Shown here: positions 35,899 through 50,800 of the stretch, piece by piece | Position numbering within the stretch: position 1 is the first letter of the stretch | Layout of the letters: each line of letters starts with the position of its first letter | Assembly (NCBI GenBank): GCA_964023205.1 | Contig: OZ026844.1 | Location: 8,346,416-8,410,415, forward strand | DNA: 64,000 nt | Reading direction: 5' to 3' | Source of the DNA: Lutraria lutraria | Taxonomy: Eukaryota; Mollusca; Bivalvia; Venerida; Mactridae | Program-made: the position numbers and the translations under genes | The notes under the pieces: model-generated | Databases searched by the model: none | What the model saw: only the letters and a program-made list of their open reading frames with translations | What the model was told of the DNA's origin: nothing

Positions 35899-38800
35899 GT
35901 AGAGTCTTAAAAATTGTAGTTAAAACAACATTACATATTTCATAATATTTGAGAATGATAAAGATTTTTGATTATGAATAATCAGCATTGTTGTTAATTT
36001 GTACTGTTATTCATACTATTAAAGTTATGCTTCAAAAGTGCAGACAAAATATTTAACATGTAATTTTATCACTGTCTGCAATATTTTCAATTTTAAGCAT
36101 ACAGGAAATAAGCCCATACATCATACTCAGTAATACATGATTCGCATACAATTACAATACAATTTTGTAAACACTATATCTAGTCCTTCATCTGCAAATT
36201 ATTGAATCACTCATGCTCGGCATTTGTGGTTTAATTTTTGCTCAGTTACTCTCCTGTCGAAATTTTATGTACTAATCAAATGTAGATCTATACATATTTA
36301 TTACTTTTATGATGTGAGTTGAAATTAGTAAGCCTTTTTCATATGTTAGAAAATGATATGTTAATCTACTTACTACATATACTTGTGTATTTATTACAGC
36401 TGTGGAATGCCCATCATATGTTTGACAAATCAGAAGATGTGGAAACATATCTTGGTGTGCTTGATGCTGTATTTATGGTGTCATATGCTGTGGTATGTAT
36501 TTCAAGTAATTAGAATCTCTTGATTCCTTGAGGTAAATTCACCAGAATATTACGTAAAACACTCATATAATGTAAGGCGTTTGATCTCCCCCTTCAAAGT
36601 ACCATATAATTTAAGTACTTAGTTCTCTTCCAACAAAGAACCATATAATTTAAGGAGTTTGATCTCCTCCCTCAAAGTACCATACGATTTAAGGAGTTTG
36701 ATCTCCTCCGTCAAAGTACCATATAATTTAAGGAGTTTGATCTCCTCCGTCAAAGTACAGTATAATTTAAGGTCTTTGATCTCCTCTGTCAAAGTACCAT
36801 ATAATTTAAGGAGTTTAATCTCCTCTGTCAAAGTACCATATAATTTAAGGAGTTTAATCTCCTCCGTCAAAGTACCATATAATTTAAGGAGTTTGATCTC
36901 CTCCGTCAAAGTACAGTATAATTTAAGGTCTTTGATCTCCTCTGTCAAAGTACCATATAATTTAAGGAGTTTAATCTCCTCTGTCAAAGTACCATATAAT
37001 TTAAGGAGTTTGATCTCCTCCGTCAAAGTACAGTATAATTTAAGGAGTTTAATCTCTGTCAAAGTACCATATAATTTAAGGAGTTTAATCTCCTCCGTCA
37101 AAGTACCATATGATTTAAGGTGTTTGATCTCCTCCGTCAAAGTACCATATAATTTAAGGTGTTTGATCACCTCTGTCAAAGTACCATATAATTTAAGGTG
37201 TTTGATCACCTCTGTCAAAGTACCATATAATTTAAGGTGTTTGATCACCTCTGTCAAAGTACCATATAATTTAAGGTGTTTGATCACCTCCGTCAAAGTA
37301 CCATATAATTTAAGGTGTTTGATCTCTGTCAAAGTACCATATAATTTAAGGTGTTTGATCTCCTCCGTCAAAGTTCCATATAATTTAAGGTGTTTGATCT
37401 CCTCCGTCAAAGTACCATATAATTTAAGGTGTTTGATCTCCTCCATCAAAGTACCATATAATTTAAGGTGTTTGATCACCTCCGTCAAAGTACCATATAA
37501 TTTAAGGTGTTTGATCTCTGTCAAAGTACCATATAATTTAAGGTGTTTGATCTCCTCTGTCAAAGTACCATATAATTTAAGGTGTTTGATCTCCTCCATC
37601 AAAGTACCATGTAATTTACGGTGTTTGATCTCCTCTGTCAAAGTACCATATGATTTAAGGTGTTTGATCTCCTCCGTCAAAGTACCATATAATTTAAGGT
37701 GTTTGATCTCTGTCAAAGTACCATATAATTTAAGGTGTTTGATTTCCTCTGTCAAAGTACCATATAATTTAAGGTGTTTGATCTCCTCCATCAAAGTACC
37801 ATGTAATTTACGGTGTTTGATCTCCTCCGTCAAAGTACCATATAATTTAAGGTGTTTGATCTCTGTCAAAGTACCATATAATTTAAGGTGTTTGATCTCC
37901 TCTGTCAAATTACCATATAATTTAAGGTGTTTGATCTCCTCCATCAAAGTACCATATAATTTAAGGTGTTTGATCTCCTCTGTCAAAGTACCATATAATT
38001 TACGGTGTTTGATCTCCTCTGTCAAAGTACCATATAATTTAAGGTGTTTGATCTCAGTCATTTATTGTTTCTTATGCTGGTACTGTATTTGATCTGTCTG
38101 ATTTCTTTGTTATTTTTAGCAATGCAGAAATGACAAGCGTATGTGAAATGATATGTTCCTACTCAGAGTGAACACCAGATACATAAAATAAATTATTACA
38201 AAATCAGTAATATAATAAATGTAACGCCCCAACAACACATAATTGTTGAATGAAAGTTTAAAGGTCCCTTTTGTTCCACTTTATTACAATCAAGACCAGT
38301 TTGATCCTCAAAGGATATGGTGTTTTATTATATATATATACATGTATTTGAACTGAAATAAACTATAGATAAATTTACTAAACAGTAGTACATGCTTTTT
38401 ACTCAAATTTACTGTCATTTAGCAACAATTGTACTATAATTAGATTACTTTTATCCTTTTTGCAGGGTCTATTCATTAGTGGTATTATTGGTGACAGGTA
38501 TGATTTTTATAGTGTTACAGTCATTTAATATTTACTCTTTTATATTGGTTTTGTTTATTGTTTATCTGTACGTTATAGCATATATCGTCTATCATAGTAT
38601 TTGGCTCTTAAAGATAAATATTCTCATCTCAGTTATGAATTAACTCTCTTATTATAACCTAGCTGTAATACTTAAAATGTAGACATATGAGATGTACTGG
38701 TAAAACATGTAAAAAGCTTATTTATGTTAAAATTGCAGATTTGAGTTGAGAAGAGTGTTAGCCTTGGGAATGTGTTCTGCTGCAGTAATGGTATATCTCT

Positions 38801-41800
38801 TTTTTATTTTTTGCTCACCAGAGCTCAAGGTTAACTATTCAGTATTGTGATCGCTTGATGTCTTTCGTCCATCTGCCTGTCAACAATTGCTCCTTCTTAA
38901 GCAGTTGGCCAATTTCAACGAAACTTTACAGAGATGTTCCTTGCAATGCATAAAACTGTACCAAAGTTGTTCAAAAATTAACTTACATTAAACACTCTGG
39001 TTGCCATGGCAAGCAACCAAATGGAAAGACTTTAAAAAGATTTTCTTGTCAGAAACTACAATGCCTAGAACTCAGATATTTAATGTGTAGCATTGTCTTG
39101 TAGACCACTACCAAAATTGTTCATATCATGGCCCTGGGGTAAAAATTTGTCCTGCCCCAGGGGTGATTTGAATTTAGATAGGAGTATCTTTCCCGGCTGA
39201 TGATTGGATTGATTTGGAATTACATTCGAGAGTCAGGTTACGCACACTGTAAAATGCTAATCATATTTGTACAGAATATGTAAAATCCTAAGATCTGGGT
39301 CAAGATCCTTGTACATTTGTATTTCAAATATTGGTATATTTTACAATGTTTTCCCTCTAGTATCTTGATAGTCAAATAACCTCCATTTGTCTGTTAATAA
39401 AATTGACAATATTCTAACAACTACTTGTGCAACTGATTCAAATGTTCAGTTAAATCAACGGTTGGACTCTTGACAGATGGACACTTTACTATGACAAATA
39501 ATTTTCCTGTGAACAATTTGGTTGATTTGATTAAATTATCCAAAAGTGTAAAGATACAGAGGTAAGCGATATAGGGCCATCATGGCCCTCTTTTTTAAAA
39601 ATATTTTGTTGAAACATTCTCAGAATAATTCTAGTTTCTATGTTCAAGGTATTAAAATGCTGCTTGCAGTTCTAATCTCATTGTTTTGAATTGAACTTTT
39701 AGGATGGTGATTGGTCGTAATATTCTGATTTTAGAATGACTCACATGATTTTTCTCTTTTTTTGCAGGTGTTTATATTTGGCTCAGTATTAGAATGGTCC
39801 CACTGTTATAATAGATATCTTTATGTTATTATATGGATTCTAAATGGATTATTACAATCTTCTGGCTGGCCAACTGTTGTAGCTGTGATGGGGAACTGGT
39901 TTGGCAAATCTAGGTTTGGATCATGTTCAGTATTCTATTGCCTTTTTAGCTTCCCTCATCACAATGTGCTCAAGGTTAGCTTTTGTGACCGCCCTGTGTC
40001 CCTGGGAACGAACTTCTTTTAACAATACTGGGCCAATTGCAACCAAACTTTGCTGGAATGATCATTGGGTTGTCCCCATTCAAAGTGGTTAAAAGAAATT
40101 TCATTACAAACTCTTGTTGCCATGCCATCCAAAAGGAAAAAATAAAAATATCTTCTTGTCCAAAACCACAGGGACTAGAGCTTAGATATTTGGTGTGTAG
40201 CATTGTCTAGCAGACCACCACCAAGTTTGGTCAAATTATGGCCCTGGGGTCAAAATTGGCTAGGTGTTTACCTGATTTTACATAGGTTTATAAAGGAAAA
40301 TAAAAAACAATATTCTTGTCAGAAACTACAATGCCTAGAGCTTAGATATTTGTTTGTAGAATTGTTCAGTGAACCTCTACCAAGCTTGTTCAAATTATGG
40401 CCCTGTGGACAAAATTGGTTGTGCCCTGGGGTCACTTAATTTTATATAAGGCTAATTGAATTGATGTATTTAAATACTATTGTACAATGCAATATCTACC
40501 ATACATAACTGTGATACTATTAATGAATACTGTTGTTGGATCCCAGTTATAAATCCATTTCCTGCACTAAATACAATAAGGCAGACAAGGCCTTCAAATC
40601 CCAAGCCACATAGAGGCGTCCACATTTGACCAATCCGTAGTCTTCACTGATATTTACAATGAAACGCACCAGAAACAACAGGAAATATTATACCAAAAAT
40701 AATTAACTCTATCATCCTAACATTAAACATTTGACTCAGACAGGCTTCCATATCTCTCACTTGATATCTGGTACTAATCACAGGTGGCTGTATCAGTGTT
40801 TGGTTCACCAAAAAGAAAACCCTTCACTGAGCTTATACATACTATCAAGGTAAAAAGCCTACTATATGTCTATATGCCAAACAATGTGGAACATCGCATC
40901 TCCTTGTTTCAGCATTAAAGATGTGCGCTGAAGGAAAATTGCTGCACATGTCATTCAAATAAACTATAAGATATTCATTCCTATCGAAAATCTCATTCAA
41001 TTACATCTAATAACTGTGAAACGGTAAAATTGTGTTCCTTTCGTTATTTAACTTCACTGCAAGCCATTTTGAGTCTAGCGCGTGTGATGTATCAAGCGAT
41101 CTGATTGGTCGGCATGAAATGGACAGTCTATTGTACACACATATCCAACCAATCAGATCGCTTGATACATGTGTAGCTATTTTTCTTCAGTGCACATATT
41201 TCATGCTGAAATGTTCCACATTGTTTGGCGTATAGACATATAGTAGGCTTTTTACCTTGATGGTAATATAAGCTCAGTGACGGGATTTTTTTGTGTGTGG
41301 CCCGAACACTGATACAGCCACCTGTGGTACTAATAGGAAACAGATGATTGGGATAAATGGACCAGCAAACACAATATGATGCATTATCCATAAAAAAAAC
41401 AGAACACAAAGTCCATTTTAAGGGATTTTCCAACAATTTGATTTGAATATATTTCAGTCGAGGTTTTGTGCTTGGATTGTGGAGTGCATGTGCTTCTGTT
41501 GGCAACATAATTGGTGCTTTGATGGTTTCGCAAGTGTTACAGTATGGATATGATGTAAGTTTGTGGTATTTTTTTATGTGTTTCTGTAACTGTGACAGTT
41601 CCGTTTCAGTGTTATGAAAGTTCACTAAAAATATTTTTTTTGTATTCACTGGCTAAGGTTATGGAATTATTTATGCAGCATTTTACATATAATTGATCTG
41701 AATATTTACTGAAAAATGTACATTTTGTACATGAAATATTTATATAAATCATATTAATATAGAGCATGAAGACTGAACCAGTGTTCTAATGGCAATTCAA

Positions 41801-44800
41801 CTCCTGTACTGTAACTCAATTTTTTTGTTCTTCAGTATGCTTTTCTCTTGACGTCTACAGTTTTATTTGCTGGTGGCATTGTCAATTTCTTCAGTTTAGT
41901 CAATTCGCCCAAAGATATTGGTAAGTAATGTTACTAGTTTCCTGTTCATGGCAGATTTTAATTCACAGTACATTGTAAAACAGTATTCATAAATAGTATC
42001 ACAGTTATGATTGGTATACATTGCATTGTACAACAACATTTATCAATAGTGTCAAAATTATGTATGGTAGACATTGAATTTTACTACAGTATTTGTCAGT
42101 AGTGTCACAGTTATGTTTAGTATACATTGCATTGTACAGCAGTATTCATAAAAAGTATCACAGTGGTGTATTGTGGACAGTTGGCCTTACTACTGGTACT
42201 TTTAGCTAACTGTTACCTCTCCTTGTACTAGTATTTGTAACGGCCTACTGTTTGTTAGAGCGGTCATTGATGGCAATGATTATGATGTATCGACACTTTT
42301 TCCTGGTCAATGGTTTTATTATACCCATTTTAAAATATCAGTACAGTACAAAATAAAATAATAAAAAAATAAGAAAGAAAAAAGAAAGAAAAATCCAAAT
42401 AACATATTTTACCTGTATTAAGTAGATGTTGTCAAAAATGGCATGTCTAAAATTGCAATGTAGCAAAGAGCTTAGATAGCAAATTATGGCCCTTGGGTAA
42501 ACAATGGCACAGCCCTGTGGGCTACTTGATTTTACATAGGCTCTTATAAGAAAATGTGAAAAAAATGTTCTTCAACAAAGTTTTTTTTCTGACGAGTGAT
42601 TATAAGGCCATCATGGCCCTCTTGTTTTCCAGGATTGAAAGGTCCGGATGATGTTTATGATGAAGATTTACAGATAAATGTTCAAAGCAGACACAAAGAA
42701 TTAAGCTACGACGATGTAGACACTGGTTAGTATTTGATATGTATTTGTCATAAATCCTTTTACTAACTGCTGAGTAAAACTGACTTTCACTAGTTCAACT
42801 CTTTTCTTAATGCTGAAGTTTAAATGTCTGAATTGTAATTGTAGAGATAAATAACTATATTAGATCATTTGTCCAACTTTTTGTGACAATTTTCTTTACA
42901 GCTTTGTAATATGGATTTTTTCAATTAAGATATGTGGCATTAATATTATGTTTGAAAGTTCTAAATTCTCTCTGTCCATTAACTTGCAGTGTACACATAC
43001 AATGTACAGTGTAACCTCCATGATTGGTCACCTCTAAACAACAGCCGCCTCCCTGTTACACTCTGTATACTAGCAACCCAAATTAACATTTTACTCTATT
43101 TTCACTCTCTCAACAACAGCAGCCTCCATACAACAGCCATTTTTCTCCTTCCCTTAGGTGGCTGTTGTAGGGAGGTTGCACTGTATTTCATTTAGATATT
43201 GTGACATATTTTGCTAATATCTCTATTCATTTTGCGAATATTTTCAGAGCCTTTGTTGGGTGATGATAATGATGAAAGTGTTGAGGTTATTCACCCTGTC
43301 ACTCATTCTAAAGAAGAGGCTTTAAGTTTCTGGCGAGCATTTCTACTTCCTGGTGTTTTAATGGTATTTTTTTGTATAGTGTGAAACAATTTAAAGCTGA
43401 CTTTTACAATGTCAAACTATACAGCAAATCTTCCAACGCATTTCTATATTTCTCCATATTTTCTTCATTTTATCATTTCATTCAAATAAAATTTGCAGAA
43501 CATATTACACAGCAAGCAATCTAATCAATACAATGTGTATTGACAAACTTTGTCACATAATTACGCGGCTAATCACCAATAAGCTGTTAAACGCTCGAGT
43601 GGTGCACAATTTGCGCATGCAAATAGATAAATTAAAATTGATATAAACTCATTCATTAACGTTTATCTATCACTTTAACAATTGATTTTGTGACCAATAG
43701 GTTGTAATTATGCCAAGAATCAGCCCCTAAAATCGCGCATGTGCGATTGGTCTACTCCAGGCTGGAGCACCGCAGCTGGCAGTAGCAAAAATTTAATCTG
43801 TAATGTTACTACTGTGTGCAATTTATGGAATAAATGGCAGCTTGTTGGTAAGTAAACAAGTAAACATTTTAAAGCATGTTTAGCGAAATGTTTGCCACCA
43901 AATACAAATGCAAAGTTGTTTTTTTTTACTTTTTGAGACAACAAATCGTACTTGTAATTGAACAAATATTTTTATGGATTTAGCCCAGAAACCTGCAGGA
44001 ACTTACCATAGCGATTCAGCAGGAATGGAACAATGTTCCTATGCATTCTATCCGACGCCTTATTTGCTCAACGAGGAGCCGTTATTGCGGTTGGTGGTCA
44101 AAGCAGATATTTACAGAATTTGTGAAAAAATGTGACTTTATAAATCACAGGTGACTGACCTAAATTGAAAACGATTCGTTTTTTTTTTTTAAGTTTTATT
44201 TATGCATCCTGTTAACGGATGATTATGTGATATGTATTCACAATATCAGTTAATTAATAGTAATATTGAATAAATATTGATCTTTATATAACAGTGCGTT
44301 GGAAGTTTTGTTTAGTATATTTTGCTATTAGTTGTTCTCAATAGAAGAAATATGAATGAGTTTATGAATAAAGCTGAATAAATTGTTATTATAAAAATAT
44401 GCAGTGAAGGAAAATTTAAAACTCTTCTAGTCAGAAACCACATGCCCTGGAGCTAAGATATTTGGTGTGAAGCATTGTCTAGTAGACCTCTAGCAAGTTC
44501 GCATAAATTATGGCCCTTGTGTGAATACTGGCTTTGCCCTAGGGGTAACTTGATTTAACATTGGCTCATATAAGAATGTTTAAAAAATCTTCTTGTTAGA
44601 AACCACTAGTCTTAGACCTAAGATATTTAACATGAAGCATTGTCCAGTAGACCTCTACCAAGTTTGTTTAAATTATGGCCCTATGGTGAAAAATTGCCCT
44701 GTTGTGGGGTTATCTTGATTTTACATAGGGTCATATTATAGGAAAAAAATCTTCTTCAAAGGTGCATGGCCTGGAGTGTTTATATTTGGTACTAAGTATT

Positions 44801-47800
44801 TTGTAGAGTACCTCAACTAAGTTTGTATGAATCATGGCCCAGGGGTCAAAATTGGCCTGGCCCAAGGGGTCACTTGATTTTACATTTACACTGTAGGCTT
44901 TAATATCTCTTGAAAATTTGAAAATCTTTCAAAGCAGCAAATGTGGTGATCTACCCTATTTGTTATTTTAAAATGATTTCTATGGTTTGGCAGCACTGTA
45001 CTCTCCAAATCAAAGATTAAGATGAGAGAAGTTACAGCATTTTTCTGGTGAGCAAATATGGAGCATTTATTGCCCTCTTGTCTCTTTTTAATGATAATTA
45101 GTTTGTGTTTGGGTAATTATGTATATTTTAATCTTCTTTGTGTTTCAGTACTCATTTGCTTACTTCTGTTTAAAATTGGTGAACTATTCGTTCTTTTTCT
45201 GGCTTCCTTACTATCTCCATGCTTCGTTTGGTTGGTTAGAATCTACCGCTGACAAAATATCAATCTGGTACGATATTGGTGGAATCATAGGTATGTATGC
45301 CCTCACATCTTTTCTTTATTGAATTACTGTCATTGCATGGCTTTCACAGAATTTTGTCCGTCTTGGTTAAAGTTTTGATTCAGGTGAAGGTAACGGGATT
45401 GGCTAACAGACACTTTTAAATTTAACCCATTTAGAGACACTTGAGTCAAGTAATATTTGCATAGCTTACTACGATACTTGATGACAGTATGAAATCATTT
45501 TTGTGCCCACACGACTTTGTGGTGTTATTTGAAGTAAGTCTCATTTTCCAATAAAGATTGTCGCCTTATTATACCCCCAGATATATTGGATTCACTCTTG
45601 ATGGTCGGTCAGTCCTTGCGTCTGTAGGCACAATTTTGTCCGGACAATTTCTCAGTAACTACTCACAGGATTTCAATGAAACTTCACAGAAGTGATCAGT
45701 AGGAGGTCTAGTTGTGCACGCTAAAATAATTTTTCGTTTGGATTAATTTTCACTGAGTTATAGCCCTATATTTTATACAGTATATACAATGGGCAAATTT
45801 TGTCTGGACAATGTCTCAGCAACTACTGACAGGATTTCAATGAAACTTCACAGAAGTGATCAGTAGTAGGTATAGTTATGCATGCGCAAATAATTGCATG
45901 TTTGGATTAATTTTCAATGAGTTATATCCCTTTGTTTTTTTCATACAGTATATGCAATAGGCCAATTTTGTCCGGACAATATCTCAGCAACTACTGACAG
46001 GAATTCAATGAAACTTCACAGATGTGATAAGTAGTTGGCCTTGTTTTGCATGCATTAAGCTTGTCTTGTTTGGTTAAATTTTCACTGAGTTATGGCCCTT
46101 TGTTGTTTTTATACAGTGTATATACAATTTCTCAGCAACTGCTCATAGGAATTCAATGAATTCACAGAAGTTAAGAAAAGTAAGCCAATTTGTGTGTGCA
46201 ATAACCAGGCATTGTTTGGATTAATTTTCACTGAGTTATGACCCTTTGTTTTATAAAATTGGGAAATTTTGTCCAAACTATTTCTCAGCAACTACATACA
46301 GGAATTCAGTGAAACTTCTTAGAAGTAATAAGTTGTTTGCCAAGTTGTGCATGTCCACAATAGGTTTATCCAAGTAAATTTGGAGTTATGGCCCTTTGTT
46401 ACTTTTTATATAATGAATATTTAGAAATTGGTCAGGATATTTCTAAGCAACAATAGACAGGTGTTATATTATAACCCTTCGTAAGATGTAACAATAACTG
46501 GGTCAAGGTGGCATCTGGGGGTATTCATCACTTTTAGTGATAGTTCTAGTTTGATGATGCATTTAAAAGCTGTCTTAAAGGGGCATGCCCAGGAACTGCT
46601 GTGTCTTGGGTTTCATACACCAAAAATGCGTTTATCACATGTAAAACCAATTATTACCGAAAAGTCAAAGAAGTACGGTATGTGCATTCCAAAATGACTC
46701 TATATAATGCGCGCGTCGGTATTTGTATGTTGATTTAAATAAAAGGCTTTCAGTATTTTATTGACGACAACAATATTTTCGATTCGTCTGAGATTTTAAC
46801 TGAAGCAGCAAAACAAGGATTTTTACCTGTAATTGATTTGTAGATAAACTTTATGTGGCATAAATAACATAACATGCACACTACTTGCATTTTAATGGTT
46901 TGCTGACATTTTTTCCGCGATGCTTTCGGTTTTGACAGATCTTGAAAAGGTCGAGTTGTTTACATATAATCAAATATATATATTCAAATATTTTAAAAGG
47001 CCGAAATCGGCAGGTTTGGTGAATCATGAAATGTGCATAATGAGTAAACTAGTGGGATATTTCGTAAATATTTTACATGGCTTTCATTAATTGACTTAAA
47101 AAAAAAAAATATAATCCAAATTAAATTAATTGATTTAGGCATTAAAACAATACCAATTTGATTGCTATTCGATACTTGTTTTCATTCTTAATCTATGGTG
47201 TATTACGTAATAAACAGTGGATTTCTGGGCACAAAATTTCTTTAAAGTCAAGTCTCTAACGGGCAAAGGATGTTATAAAAAAGTCTGGGACATGGTTCCC
47301 TGCATGATGTAGTTATAGTTATAGAAAGGCTATTTGTTGTTATAAAAAATGTAAATTACGTGTGATATTTGTTTATCTAAGACAAACTAAGTATACTATT
47401 TGTTTCAAATCACCCTAAATGTACTTTATAAACTAGAATTATTGAAGAATATAATTATGGTTTAGTTTTAAATCTATAAGTTTGTGAAACTTGGTATGAC
47501 CAGTCAGCAATTTACGATACCTTAAGCTGAAAAAAAACCTGATGTTATCAGCTAGTATTACAATACAGATATGCTTTTTAACATTTTATTGTAAATTGAA
47601 TGTCATGTAGACAATTTAATATGCACATGTCAGTTGGTCTGTAAGTCTGTCGATTGATCCATCTGTAACCAGTCTATTTGGCCTAAGCTCCTCATATTTT
47701 GGTGGGACGTTGTTGATGACCCCTAATGATTTTGAGGTCAGTAGGTCAAGGCATACTACACAGTTGGTCTTTAGGGGCATCTGTGTTTCACAAACACTCC

Positions 47801-50800
47801 TTGTTTATTTTTCATGCTATTTCTTTTGTTAAACTTTCTTTCAGGTGGCACATTGGCTGGTGTTGTATCAGTAAGTTATGTTTTGGTCAAATTTGTGACA
47901 CTGGCCAGTGAAGTAGTGAATATAATGTTAATTTACTACATTGTGATTACATTTGTTCTTATTGCTGCGCAGTCTTTCACTGTAAAATTGGCCTTTAAAT
48001 TACATGTTTGATGGAAATCTTGCTCAAATATGCAGATGATATTTTTGACTGAATTAATTAAATTTGGTCAAAAGTATTGTTGTCTGAGCAACTGAATTAT
48101 ACAACTAGAACCATCTTTATTTGGATGACTGAGTTACAATTGTGTTCCAACCTGCTTAGTTTGCTAGGGATTACATTAGGTTTACAGGTCTGAGGGTCAT
48201 TACAGTTTGTTTTGAGTTTTACGCCCCTTTTCAATAATCAATGTCATTTGAACTGGACAGTTCACCAATCTATCATTCCTGGGAAGAACCAGTAATAGAC
48301 TACCATCTACATAAGAAACTGCCTACTTTCTCACATGAAGAGACATGGTTGGTGGCTGGGCTCGAACCCACGATCCTCAATCAGGGAGAGGTTTCAATGA
48401 TTTGAAGGCATTGATCTTAACTACTCAACAACGGAGGCAGGTCTGCTACATTACTGAGATTCCTGGTCTCTGTGTTTGACCATTGGATTAAAGCATTATG
48501 TGTAAGACAAAATGTCCTACATGCAGAGAACTTTATTGTTACTTGTATATTTCTGTTTTCAGGATGTATTTCAGAAACGTTCTGTAGTAGTAGTTCCAAT
48601 GTTAACACTAGCCATTCCATCGCTAGTTTGGTATAGTAGTAAGTACGAAAGTTATTGATTTATTTATACTTTGAATTTGAAATTTAAGCAGTTACTCTCT
48701 ATCTTAGTCAGATGCTTTTAGTTTAGTTTCATATTAACATATTGGTACCGCCTTATTTATACACACATAACTGTATACTTATGAATCACGATTCAGTTGT
48801 GTCAGAATTTTACATCTGAGAACTGTTAACACCAAAGGAGTAGAAATTGTCTAAATTATGTGGCACTTTGTTAAGGGTGATCACTCATGAGCTTTTGTAA
48901 TACAAAGCAGTCTAGCTAAATGTCGTAAAATTTCAAGTTGACATTATTGCATTTTTTATCATCTAATGCAGTCAGCAATGTTATTTAAATGCATAAATAT
49001 TTCAAAGTGGCATTTTCTTCATCGCAAATTTTTACTGCTTTTACGACATCCGACCAGATTACGGCAGTCAGTTTAGTTCGTCTGTATATATACAACAACA
49101 ATATGCTGTTCAGTTTTTATCAGTTGAAGGTTGTTAAATTTTGTATGAATACATTTATATAACCTGTTTTCAAATTATATTGTTTCATCAAAGTTCTTAA
49201 AAATTGTAAAAACATTGTTTATTTCTTTTTAATATTTATATTAAATTTGTTACTGTTGTAAAACGGTGAGTGGGGTAAGTTTTCATCAAGTTTAGCATTA
49301 TGAACACATATCTGTTGAAAAATATTCATCCAAAATTCACACAAGTCCATCAAATATTGTTTCTGATTATGCATATGTGATTATTTATGCAACATGCAGT
49401 GGTTTTGCCTTGAAAGAGGTCATTAACTAAGAAAGATCCAGTTTTTGCTGAAAAGAAAAGCTAAGAGACCTAACATTTCACATGATAACTTTCTAATATG
49501 AACATAGACATGTACTTTTCATGTCATATTTTTTATTGATATTTAACCTACTTCAGCATAATCAATGTCATTCAAAATCCTTGTTACTCCTTCAATATGT
49601 AAAAAATGTATAAACTTTATTCATGACCCCTTATTTTTTAGCCATTTTATAGATCTTAATTTGGTAAATAACACAGTGCTTGAAATAGTACACAGTCAAG
49701 AAACTGGCATAAAGTGGACATTTAATGCTTTAAGTTTCTTCTACAATCAGGCTGTGATACAACCAGTACATTTTTATGTGATTTAGTTAATATTTACTGA
49801 AATATTTGGTTATTTATCTACCCACACCCCTTTTTCAAAACCATTATTAGGAAAATTACCGATTTACGGTATATCACTAAAAAGTAATTTTACGAAAAAG
49901 TTAAATCATGGACATATACTTTTCACACTAAAAACTGAATGACAACATGATATTCTTCAAAAGTAAATAAGAATCGAAACATCCTTGATACAATGAAATT
50001 TTTCAATCTCACGAGTGATCACCCTTAAGTCAATCTGTTGTCAACGGGGGTCAGTGCAGCTACTGCAATGAAACCTTATTTCAGTGTTATATTGATGATC
50101 CTTGTATACAGCCCTAATGTATAATTTGCGTGACTTCAAAGGTTTATTGGTTAACATGGTAGCCTTTATTCTCTGGTGTCTGTTCACTCAGGTACTAAAT
50201 AGATATAAACCATAACATTCAGTTTTGATTATCGGAAATGTAGGTTTGTATTGCTTTGGTTTACAGTGTTTTACCATGTATCTATTGACTTTTTATAGAT
50301 TCACCGAATAACATGACAACAAATGCATTTTTGATGACAGTAACTGGGTTTTTTATTGGTGGAGTCGCTAATCTGATCAGTGCAGCCATATCAGCTGATT
50401 TAGGTATTGATGTTCTCTTCAACTAATGTAATGCTTTAATTATCTTTTTATACCCCCACTAAAATAGTGGGGTCTATATAGGAGTCACTTTGTTCCTCTG
50501 ACAGTCTGTCTGTCCCATATCGTGTCCGCTCATAACTTTGTCATTCATTGGAGGATTTTGAAATAACTTATCACAGTTGTTAACCACCACTAGACAATGT
50601 GTTGCCCACAACTGCCATGGCAGTAGCTCCAAGGTCTTTGCAGCATGTTGAGATATTTGTCACCTTGTGACAGCTCTAGTTTAGTCTGTAATTAAAACTG
50701 GAAGAGATCTGACTCTTGACATGTGAATAAATACTCAGCTAGGGTTGATGAATGCTTAGATGATTTTATACTGTTTTTGGCCTGTGTCTGTCCATCCATC

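Noticed and set aside
36619..38092. Two antisense ORFs of about 480 codons
   Set aside because: Both are by-products of a 39/33-bp tandem unit without stops and lie between proven SLC37A3 exons. Perfectly periodic low-complexity peptide, no start context.
41128..41649. 173-codon minus-strand ORF
   Set aside because: It spans the foldback hAT-like element, the plus-strand SLC37A3 exon at 41458 and intron. No domain is recognisable.
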